Of a stretch of 64,000 bases of DNA, positions 17,510 to 24,737 are shown piece after piece (position 1 is the first letter of the stretch; the number at the start of each line of letters is the position of its first letter). Below the pieces are notes generated by a model. That model saw only the letters and a list, made by a program, of their open reading frames with translations. It was not told where the DNA came from and made no database searches. The DNA is from Fodinibacter sp963834965 (GTDB lineage Bacteria; Actinomycetota; Actinomycetes; Actinomycetales; Dermatophilaceae), in assembly GCA_963834965.1 (NCBI GenBank), contig CAWIEI010000001.1:1-64000 (forward strand), read 5' to 3'. The position numbers and the translations under genes were made by a program.

Positions 17510-20415
17510 CGCGGAGCACCTCCACGGTCGACTGCGACGACGCCGCGACCACCATGCCGGCCAGTGCAGCCAGGGCCGCCACTGCGAGCCACCCGGCTGC
17601 GACGAGCAGCACCGAACCGGGCAGGGCCAGCACTGCCTCGGGGGTGCGCCCGTCACCCGGCTCGAGGAGCAGGTGCGCCAACGGCCGCAGGGCGAGCAGG
17701 GCGAGCGCCGACAGGGCGCAGCTGAGGGCGAGCACGACGGCCACCTCCAGGGCACGGGCCCGAGCGGGGGCATGCCTCCCCGCGCCGGTCCACGCCAGCA
17801 TCCGGTCGGTGGCCGGCGACCGCCGGGCCAGCCGCACCGCGGCCAGCGCCACCGCGGCGAGCCCCACCGCGCCGAAGACCAGCCCGAGCGCGATCTGGTA
17901 GCGGCGGGCCTGCGCCGCCGCCACGTAGACGGGCGTTGCCCGCTCCTGCCCGAGGGTGCCGGTGAGGTCGGGGGTGATGCCGTGTGCCGCAAGGGTCTCG
18001 GCGGCGCGCGCGCCCGAGTCGGACCACAGGTAGGTCTGGAACTCGACCGGCTGGTTGCGCGGCGCGCGCGGTCCGGGCCGCAGCCGGGGGTCGTTGTTGA
18101 ACTGGGAGGCGAAGAAGCTGTCGGCGGGCACGACGAAGGTGGGCTGACCCGTGCCGGCGCCCGGGAAGGCGTCGAGCACCCCGCGCACCTCGAGCCGCAC
18201 GGGGTCGTTGAGCGTGTCGACCGTGACGGTCGACCCGACTGTCAGGCCGAGGTCGCCCACGGTGCCGACGAGCAGCACCGGCACCGGTGAGGACAACCCG
18301 TTGCGCCGCAGGTCCGCGGTCGCGGCGGCGTCGGCGGTCTGCCAGGCCCGGCAGCAGTGCCCGGCCGGCCGCCACCGGCCCGTCGGGCGAGCCCCAGGCG
18401 GCCGCCGAGGCGAACCGAGCGGGGTCGACGATGAGCAGGTTGACGCCGTCCTCGCTGGTGGCCACGGTGGTGCTGGCACGCCACACGGTCGACTGCCCGC
18501 GGGGCAGGTCCGGGTTGCGCGCCGCCGGGACGTCGCTGAACTTCAGCGGGCTGCCGTCCTTGGGCTCTTCGGCCTGCTGGGCCACGCCGGGGTCGAGCTT
18601 CCACGACGTCTCCACCCGGTTCACCTGCACCGCACCGACGGCTTCGGCGGCGCGGTCCTCGACGGTGATCTGCAGCGATGCGAACGACGCCAGCGAGAAG
18701 GTGAGCATCGCCAGGCCGGTCGCGGCGATGGTCGCGGCGGCCTCGCGCCCCCGGTCGGGCGCCTGCAGACGCCGCCTCGCCAGCCAGGCGACCAGCGTGC
18801 GCCGGCTGGGTGGACGCGTCGCCTTGCGCGTGTGCCGTAGTACCGCGAAGGCCAGCCGGGAGCCCGCGGCGGCCACGGCGGCGACGACCAAGGGCGGTAC
18901 CAGCAGGTCGAGCGGGCCCAGGGTGTCGCCGGCGGCGGGCGGCCGGGTGAGCAGGCCGACGGTCGCCGAGCCGGCGACCACCACGAGCACGAGCACCCAC
19001 GGCAGGCGCACCTCCGGGCGGCCCTCGAGGCGTCGGGTCTCGACCCGGTTGGCCGCTGCGGCGACGACGACGGAGGCCAGGAGGGCGGCGCACACCGCAC
19101 CGGCGCTCCACAGGCCCGCGGTCCGCAGCACCGACCGGGTGGGGGTGCCCGAGCCCACCGTCACGGCCACGACCCCACGGGCCGCGAGCCAGCCCACCAC
19201 CCCGGCCAGCACGGCCGCCGGCACCAGCTCGGCGGCATACAGCAACCCCGCCGACAGCGGTCGGCGCCCGGTGCCGGCCCCGAGCTGGACCTCGCGCCGG
19301 CGACGGCCCATGGAGTAAGCGGCCGCGGCGACCACCAGCGCCACGGACAGCGCGAGCCCCACCCGGGTGGTCACGGCGGCCCCGCGCTGGGCAGCCTCGG
19401 CCAGCACGTCGGCGCGCCCGGCGAGGTCCTCCATGCCACTGACGACCGAGGGCCGCAGGGTCACCGGCTCGTCGGCCACCTCGGAGCGGGCGATGAGCAG
19501 CCGGCGCAGGAGGCTCACGGCATCCGCGGTGCGGTGGAACTGCCCGAGTCGTGGCGAGGTGTCAGCGAGCCGGGACTGGGCCGACCAGAGCAGCTGGTCG
19601 CCGGACCGCTTCGCGACGGCCGCGGTCGTGGCCAGGTCGGCGACGGCGAGGTTGGCCCGGGCCGTCGGCTGGAAGGCGTCACTGGGGAAGGCCTCGGCAC
19701 CGAGGTCGGCCCAAAGCCGCGTGCCCGGGGGCGACGTGGGGGTGCGGCCGTCCCGCTCCACGGCGTAGGTGCCGAGCACTCGGGTGGAGGTGGGTACCGC
19801 GTCGGGCACCCCGGAGAGCTTCACCTGCACGGTGTCGCCGGCCGCGACCCCGGTCGCCCGGGCGACCGGTTCGGAGAGCCACACACCCTCGCCGGCTCCG
19901 GGGACCTGAGTCACGACCACCAGCTGGGATGCCGGGTCGTCGACCCCGAACAGGCGCACGGGCGCGCTCCCCGCGGCGCCGGTGAGCACCGGTGCGACCG
20001 GGTCGAAGAGCAGCTTGGGGTGCAGCTCGGTCGAGATGGTCTGGGTGGTGACCCGGGCCGGGCCGACCCCGGGCAGCTCCTGAAGGGAAGCCAGCAGGGC
20101 CGTCCACTGGCTGCCCTCCGGGTCCACCCCGCCGTTGAGCCGCACCACGGGAGCCGTCTTGGCGGCCGCCCCGGCCGGCACCGACTCGAGCGTGAGGCGC
20201 ACCGCGGCATCCGAGACGGCGTCGGCGTACAGCGGTCCCGCCGCCGCGGCCATCGACAGCGTGGTGAGCACGGCCAGCATCAGCGTCAGGGTGACCGCGT
20301 CGTGCAGCAGCCGCCGCGGGGCGAACCGCCACAGCGGTGGAGGGAGGAACCGGCGCCGGCCGCGGGGCGGCACGCCGGTCGGCACCCCCGCTGCACGCCT
20401 GGACTCCACCGTCAC
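17499..20415 (-). pseudogene. FtsX-like ABC permease interrupted by one frameshift
   Basis: Read across the break, this is a protein of about 971 residues: an N-terminal membrane helix, a large extracellular region, a four-helix FtsX core (about 340-560), a second extracellular region and another three- or four-helix core to the C-terminal STVEVLRGED. The frame changes at the CCC at 18347-18349 (GGG on the coding strand). Deleting one base joins GRALLP to AWQTADAAATADLRRNGL, which reads naturally. As it stands, translation runs out of frame after about residue 690. It may be a sequencing error, since the ATPases downstream look intact. GTG 20415 is preceded by CACACT. Confidence 0.8.
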
Positions 20416-20422
20416 ACCAAGG

Positions 20423-20428
20423 AGTGTG
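20423..20428 (-). promoter_or_regulatory. -10-like CACACT of the ABC operon
   Basis: Seven bases separate this hexamer from GTG 20415 on the minus strand; no Shine-Dalgarno sequence is present. Confidence 0.5.
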
Positions 20429-20475
20429 ACGCACGCTGGTGCGAAGGGGCAGCCCCAGCGCCGCTCGCCGGGGCG

Positions 20476-20841
20476 TCAGGCCGGGTGCAACCAGTCGAGT
20501 GCGGCGGCGCGGTCGTCGGCCGGGAACGCTCGCACCTCTCCCGGCACGGCCCACGCGAACATCGACAGCCCGTCGCGCATCCAGTCGTGGTCGGTGACCA
20601 GGGCGATGCGCTCCCAGGCACTCCAGTCGGAGATGCCCATCTTGAGGTCCTGCCAGACCGCGCCACCCTCCATCCCGTGGAACTCACCGGTGAAGTCGAG
20701 CAGCACCCGGATGCGGCCGCCGCCGGCGCTCGCGGCCGCGAGCGCCGGAGCCAGCACGTCGGTGTAGTCGTGAGCGGTCAGCGTGCCGCTCGCCTCGAAA
20801 CCGAGCACACCGTCCGGCATCCCGTCCAGCACACGGATCAT
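20476..20841 (-). CDS. SpoIIAA-like (STAS/SEC14-type) protein
   Basis: 121 residues matching the SpoIIAA-like family: VLGFEASGTLTAHDY near the N terminus, RVLLDFTGEFHGMEGGAVW, and ERIALVTDHDWMR, then AFPADDRAAALDWL at the end. Family members are small cytosolic proteins, some thought to bind lipids; the role is unknown. It follows the ArsR gene by nine bases and is the last gene of the AHSA1-ArsR operon. Confidence 0.8.
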   Translation of the reverse strand: MIRVLDGMPDGVLGFEASGTLTAHDYTDVLAPALAAASAGGGRIRVLLDFTGEFHGMEGGAVWQDLKMGISDWSAWERIALVTDHDWMRDGLSMFAWAVPGEVRAFPADDRAAALDWLHPA

Positions 20842-20850
20842 CGTCGCCCC

Positions 20851-21168
20851 CTACAGGTTCTCGGCGATCTCCTTGATCGCTGCCAGTCGACGGTCCCACT
20901 GCGTGCCGATGGCGTCCAGCCGGGTGGCGGTGGCGCGCAGCTGCGCTCCGAGCACGCGGTACTGCACCTCACGCCCGACCCGCACCGGCTCGACCAGCCC
21001 GACCTCCTCCAGCACCGCGAGGTGCTTGGCGATGGCCTGCCGGCTCACCGGGAGGCGCCCGGCGAGGGCGGATGCCGAGGCGTCCCCCTCGCCGAGCGCC
21101 GCCAGCACGCCCCACCGCGTCTCGTCCCCGAGGGCGGCGAACACGGGAACCATCGTCCCGGTCGTCAC
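20851..21168 (-). CDS. ArsR-family winged-helix repressor
   Basis: 105 residues with a winged helix: FAALGDETRWGVLAAL, recognition helix PVSRQAIAKHLAVLEEVGLV, wing REVQYRVL. This sub-type regularly pairs with an AHSA1/SRPBCC protein. No metal-binding Cys cluster is visible, so it is probably not a metal sensor. GTG 21168 overlaps the AHSA1 stop (GTGA). It very likely represses its own operon through the palindromes at 21688-21738. Confidence 0.88.
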   Translation of the reverse strand: MTTGTMVPVFAALGDETRWGVLAALGEGDASASALAGRLPVSRQAIAKHLAVLEEVGLVEPVRVGREVQYRVLGAQLRATATRLDAIGTQWDRRLAAIKEIAENL

Positions 21169-21647
21169 GAGCCACTCTCGAGCAGCGCGACCAGCTTGTC
21201 GAGCTCGCCGTCCCAGCCCTTGCGGTGGTCCTCGAGGTTGGCGATCGGGTCGGACGTGGCATCGAACCCGGTCTCGACCACGGTGAGCCGGGTGCCCTGC
21301 GGCAGGGCCTCGAGGGTGAACGTGAACACGGTGGAGTGTGCGACGTCGAGCTCGGCCGGGGCCGTGCCCAGCGCGTCGTCGTTGCTCCAGCGGTAGGCCA
21401 CGGTGTGCGGCGGGTCGAAGGCCTCGACGCGCAGCGGGACGGGCCCGTGGTCGGGCCAGGTGAGGGTGCCGGTGGCGCCCACGCCCTGGGCGGTGATCTC
21501 GGCGCGGCCGAACCAGCGGGAGATGTGCTCGGCCTCCGTGACGGCCGCCCAGACCTTCTCGACCCCGGCGTCGATGTCGACGGTGCGGCGCACGGTGAAG
21601 GTGGCGATGTCGACGACGGATGCCGTGCTGTTGCTCGTGGTGGTCAT
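21165..21647 (-). CDS. SRPBCC/AHSA1 domain protein
   Basis: 160 residues of START-like fold: TVRRTVDIDAGVEKVWAAVT, EHISRWFG, VFTFTLEALPQGTRLTVVETGF, HRKGWDGELDKL. It forms a hydrophobic-ligand cavity in relatives; the ligand is unknown. ATG 21647 has GAGAGG upstream. It is the first gene of the AHSA1-ArsR-SpoIIAA operon. Confidence 0.88.
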   Translation of the reverse strand: MTTTSNSTASVVDIATFTVRRTVDIDAGVEKVWAAVTEAEHISRWFGRAEITAQGVGATGTLTWPDHGPVPLRVEAFDPPHTVAYRWSNDDALGTAPAELDVAHSTVFTFTLEALPQGTRLTVVETGFDATSDPIANLEDHRKGWDGELDKLVALLESGS

Positions 21648-21687
21648 GGGGTTCCTCTCGATGTGGTCGGGCGGGCTGCCCGACCGG

Positions 21688-21738
21688 ATGCAACCCAATG
21701 GTTGCATCACTGTCCGCTGAGCGCAACCCCTGAGTTGC
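21688..21738 (-). promoter_or_regulatory. Tandem ArsR-type operator
   Basis: A perfect palindrome ATGCAACC-CAAT-GGTTGCAT occupies 21688-21707. A second inverted repeat GCAAC-N6-GTTGC follows at 21723-21738. Both share the GCAAC half-site and lie 40-90 bases upstream of the AHSA1 start, where an autorepressor would bind. Confidence 0.75.
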
Positions 21739-21763
21739 ACTTCAACCCCACGGGCTCACTCGC

Positions 21764-21821
21764 CGCCGGCTACCGCCTGGTAGGTGCGGTGATCAGTGCA
21801 CCTACCAGGCGGTAGCCGGCG
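21764..21821 (-). terminator. 24-bp perfect inverted repeat with 10-base loop
   Basis: Arms 21764-21787 and 21798-21821 are exact reverse complements. It lies 43 bases after the dienelactone hydrolase stop and upstream of the AHSA1 operator. No T-run follows, but the stem is very strong, and actinomycete terminators often lack one. Confidence 0.7.
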
Positions 21822-21864
21822 TGGGGTGCCGGGCGGGAGCCGCGGCATCCGTGCTGGCCATGGG

Positions 21865-22440
21865 TCAGATGCGGGCCAGGAACTCCAGCGCGCGCTCGAC
21901 GACCAGAGCGGTGGCAGCCGCGTCGTGGCTCGGCAGCGAGGAGTCGGTGAACAGGTGCACGTCACCGGGGTAGACGAACAGCTCGCCCTCTCTCGCCTGG
22001 GCCACGAGCTCGCGGGCGGCGTCGACGTCACCCTCGAGGCCGAAGAACGGGTCGTGCTCCATGCCGTGCACCTGTACCGGCACGTCGGCCGGCCAGCGCT
22101 CGCCGAACGCGGATGCCGGGGCGCACGCCTCGAGCAGCAGCGCACCCGCCGCTCCCGTGCGGGTCTGCGCGAGGCGCTGGGCGGGCATCACGCCGAGCGA
22201 GATGCCGGCGTGGACGACCTCGGCCGGCAGCTGGGCCACGACGGCGTCGGCCCAGGCGTCGACCGCGCCCTCGCCGCGAGCCCGCACCGCGGCGAAGCCG
22301 TCGTCGATCGACTCGAACGTCACCCCGTCGAAGAAGTCGGGCGTGTGCACGGTGTGACCCGCGGCCCGCAGCTCGTCGGCGAGCCGGCGCACCCCCGCGG
22401 TGAGCCCCTGCACGTGGTGGAACAGCACGACCTCTGCCAT
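21865..22440 (-). CDS. Dienelactone hydrolase family protein
   Basis: 191 residues with an alpha/beta-hydrolase fold of the DLH type: VVLFHHVQGLTAGV, THTVHTPDFFDG-like opening, nucleophile elbow AGISLGV (Ser where classical dienelactone hydrolases have Cys), Asp in FVYPGDVHLFTD and the nearby His. The substrate is not known. ATG 22440 has GGAGACGAG upstream. It is divergent from an ArsR-like regulator 56 bases away. Confidence 0.85.
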   Translation of the reverse strand: MAEVVLFHHVQGLTAGVRRLADELRAAGHTVHTPDFFDGVTFESIDDGFAAVRARGEGAVDAWADAVVAQLPAEVVHAGISLGVMPAQRLAQTRTGAAGALLLEACAPASAFGERWPADVPVQVHGMEHDPFFGLEGDVDAARELVAQAREGELFVYPGDVHLFTDSSLPSHDAAATALVVERALEFLARI

Positions 22441-22496
22441 CTCGTCTCCAATGATCGGGATTTATCGATTGATCGGTGACTGTAGTCTGATCACTG
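22441..22496. promoter_or_regulatory. Divergent promoter/operator with repeated GATC half-sites
   Basis: The 56-bp gap between the hydrolase and the regulator is AT-richer than its surroundings and has repeated TGATC motifs (ATGATCGG, TTGATCGG, CTGATCAC). It also holds TAGTCT at 22483-22488, eight bases before ATG 22497. The regulator probably binds here and controls both genes. Confidence 0.55.
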
Positions 22497-23132
22497 ATGG
22501 AGCGCCATCCCACGGATGCCGGCCGCCCCCCGCCCGCGTCCACCTCGCCTCCCGGCTACGAGCTCGCCGACCGGCTCGTCGTGACCCGGGCCGAGCAGGT
22601 GCGCGCCCTGGGCCACCCGCTGCGCACGACGTTGCTCGGGCTGCTCACCGAGCGGGCGGCCTCGGTCGCCGAGCTGGCGCAGGCGACCGGCCGTGCCAAG
22701 GGCACGGTCGCCCACCACGTGGGCGTTCTGCACCGCGCCGGGCTCGTTCAGGTCGTGCGCACCCGACGCGTGCGGGCCGTCGAGGAGCGGTTCTACGGCC
22801 GGGCCGCGCGCACGGTGACCATCGCCGTCAGCGGACAGGGTGACCTGCCGACCGACCAGAACGACTTCGCCGTGGCGGCGGCCGAGTCGGTCGGGGCGGA
22901 GGAGCAGCGCCGGCTGTGGTCCTTCATCCGGCACGCGCGGCTCGAGGCCGACCGCGCCGACGAGTTCTGGACCCGGATCCGTGACCTCGTCGAGGAGTTC
23001 GACCGGCTGCCGCGCAGCGGCGACACCACCTACGGCCTGGTCGTCGGCATCTACCCCGTCGAGGGATACCCGCAGCTGCCGGACCTCGAGGGCGACCGGC
23101 CCGCGGGGGCAGTCGCACGACCCCCGGCGTAG
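22497..23132 (+). CDS. ArsR-like winged-helix transcriptional regulator
   Basis: 211 residues. The winged helix spans about residues 30-105 (RALGHPLRTTLLGLLTERA, AELAQATGRAKGTVAHHVGV, VRAVEERFYGRAA). A C-terminal helical region with DEFWTRIRDLVEEFD may bind a ligand or dimerise. It is probably leaderless (TAGTCT eight bases upstream). The divergent hydrolase is its likely target. Confidence 0.85.
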   Translation: MERHPTDAGRPPPASTSPPGYELADRLVVTRAEQVRALGHPLRTTLLGLLTERAASVAELAQATGRAKGTVAHHVGVLHRAGLVQVVRTRRVRAVEERFYGRAARTVTIAVSGQGDLPTDQNDFAVAAAESVGAEEQRRLWSFIRHARLEADRADEFWTRIRDLVEEFDRLPRSGDTTYGLVVGIYPVEGYPQLPDLEGDRPAGAVARPPA

Positions 23133-23225
23133 AGTGCCGAGCGGGGTCCGGCGTGCGAGGTGAACCACTTCTCGCCGGTCCCGATCCGGTCGACAGGCGG
23201 GCCGTGCAGGCCCGGGACGGGCACT
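23133..23225 (+). promoter_or_regulatory. Structured leader, possible cis-regulatory RNA (three-way junction)
   Basis: Three helices nest neatly. P1 pairs AGTGCC 23133-23138 with GGCACT 23220-23225, three bases before ATG 23229. P2 pairs 23144-23153 with 23173-23182 (nine pairs around one T-T mismatch) and continues into an apical stem 23157-23162 with 23166-23171. P3 pairs CGGGCC 23198-23203 with GGCCCG 23209-23214. P1 would occlude the ribosome entry region. No known riboswitch class was recognised. A TAGAGT hexamer at 23130-23135 overlaps P1, so the transcription start decides whether P1 exists. Confidence 0.4.
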
Positions 23226-23228
23226 GCC

Positions 23229-24473
23229 ATGAGCCAGGCACTTCACGATCACACCGGTACGCCAACGGCGGCGGATGACGGTGACGCGCCGGCATCCGCA
23301 CCGGCTCGTGACGACCACCCCCCGCGCACGACGTTCAGCCTCGGCGTCATGGGACGCTCGAAGAAGGAGAACGAGCACCGGCTGGCCCTGCACCCGGCGC
23401 ACCTCGAGCGGGTGCCGGCCGACCTGCGGCAGCGGATGTACCTGGAGACGGGGTACGGAGAGCGGTTCGGGGCCGGCGACGACGACCTGCGTGAGCTGGT
23501 GGCCGGGGTGCTGACCCACGAGCAGCTGGTGCAGGAGTGCGACGTCATCCTGCAGCCGAAGCCGTTGCACGCCGACGTGGCCGAGCTGCGCACGGGCCAG
23601 GTGCTGTGGGGCTGGCCGCACTGCGTGCAGGACCTCGAGCTCACCCAGCTGGCCATCGACCGCCGGCTCACCGTCATCGCGTTCGAGGCGATGAACCACT
23701 GGAAGCGCGACGGGTCGTTCGACCTGCACGTGTTCCACACCAACAACGAGCTGGCCGGTTATGCCTCGGTGCTGCACGCCATGACGCTGGCGGGCACCAC
23801 GGCGAACTACGGGCCCGGGCGCAGCGCGGTGGTCATCGGCTTCGGCGCCACGGCCCGCGGAGCCGTCACCGCCCTCACCGCTCTCGGGGTGCGTGACGTC
23901 GACATCCTGACCCACCGCCAGGTGGCCGCGGTGGCCTCGCCCATCCACTCCGCCCGCATCCTGCACTTCGACCCCGACGACACCGCCGGCCGGGTGAGCC
24001 ATGCCGTCACTCCCGAGGGGCGGGTCCCGCTCGCGGAGTTCCTCGGCGGCCACGACATCATCGTCAACTGCGTGCTGCAGGACACCGACAACCCGCTGGT
24101 GTTCCTCACCAACGACGACCTGCCCGAGCTGTCGCCCGGCGCGATGGTCATCGACGTGTCGTGCGACGAGGGCATGGGTTTCGAGTGGTCGCGGCCCACG
24201 ACGTTCGCCGAGCCGACCTTCACGGTGGGCCGCAACATCATGTACTACGCCGTTGACCACAGCCCGTCGTACCTCTGGGCCTCGGCCACCTGGGAGATCA
24301 GCGAGGCGCTGCTGCCCTTCCTGCGCACGGTGATGGACGGCCCGGGCGCCTGGGACGAGGTGCCCACCATCGCTCGGGCCATCGAGATCCGCGACGGCGT
24401 CATCCAGAACCCGGCGATCCTGTCGTTCCAGGGTCGCTCGAAGGACTACCCGCACGAGGTGCGCTCGTCGTAG
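23229..24473 (+). CDS. NAD(P)-dependent dehydrogenase of the N5-(carboxyethyl)ornithine synthase / alanine dehydrogenase family
   Basis: 414 residues. After about 35 residues of low-complexity extension comes an AlaDH/PNT N-terminal domain (FSLGVMGRSKKENEHRLALHP, then LETGYGERFGAGDDDLR). The nucleotide-binding domain follows (VVIGFGATARGAVTAL), then HDIIVNCVLQDTDNPLVFL and VDVSCDEGMGFEWSRPT. Characterised relatives condense an amino acid with pyruvate reductively; the exact substrate here is unknown. Relatives are near 310-400 residues, so this is long. ATG 23229 is chosen because the upstream frame runs through the structured leader. Confidence 0.75.
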   Translation: MSQALHDHTGTPTAADDGDAPASAPARDDHPPRTTFSLGVMGRSKKENEHRLALHPAHLERVPADLRQRMYLETGYGERFGAGDDDLRELVAGVLTHEQLVQECDVILQPKPLHADVAELRTGQVLWGWPHCVQDLELTQLAIDRRLTVIAFEAMNHWKRDGSFDLHVFHTNNELAGYASVLHAMTLAGTTANYGPGRSAVVIGFGATARGAVTALTALGVRDVDILTHRQVAAVASPIHSARILHFDPDDTAGRVSHAVTPEGRVPLAEFLGGHDIIVNCVLQDTDNPLVFLTNDDLPELSPGAMVIDVSCDEGMGFEWSRPTTFAEPTFTVGRNIMYYAVDHSPSYLWASATWEISEALLPFLRTVMDGPGAWDEVPTIARAIEIRDGVIQNPAILSFQGRSKDYPHEVRSS

Positions 24474-24499
24474 TCACCGACGACGTAGTCACCGACGGC
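24470..24499 (+). repeat. 15-bp tandem duplication over a stop codon
   Basis: GTAGTCACCGACGAC at 24470-24484 is followed by GTAGTCACCGACGGC at 24485-24499, differing at one base. The dehydrogenase's TAG lies in the first unit and is repeated in the second. The units lie between convergent genes. Confidence 0.7.
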
Positions 24500-24516
24500 G
24501 ACCGGGTGGGCCCGGG

Positions 24517-24711
24517 TCAGCCGATGATCCGGCCCTCCTGGCCGCTCTCGCCCTCGGCCGCGCGCAACCGCTCCTGCAGCCTGTCACGCACCTCGTCGGG
24601 GGTGTAGGCGCGGCGCTCGCGCTCGTTGCGGGCGACGAGGGCACCGGTTGCGACGACACCGACCAGGCCGGCGAGTCCGACGATCTTCCACACGCGGTTG
24701 GAGGCAGCCAT
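24517..24711 (-). CDS. Small single-helix membrane protein, hypothetical
   Basis: 64 residues: one N-terminal helix (VWKIVGLAGLVGVVATGALVA) and a charged C-terminal tail (RERRAYTPDEVRDRLQERL). No family is recognised. A TAGGGT hexamer ends six bases before ATG 24711 on the minus strand, so a leaderless promoter supports it as a real gene. Confidence 0.65.
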   Translation of the reverse strand: MAASNRVWKIVGLAGLVGVVATGALVARNERERRAYTPDEVRDRLQERLRAAEGESGQEGRIIG

Positions 24712-24717
24712 GCGGCC

Positions 24718-24723
24718 ACCCTA
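24718..24723 (-). promoter_or_regulatory. -10 TAGGGT of the small membrane protein gene
   Basis: Six bases from ATG 24711, read on the minus strand. Confidence 0.55.
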
Positions 24724-24737
24724 GCGATGCGGCCGCT

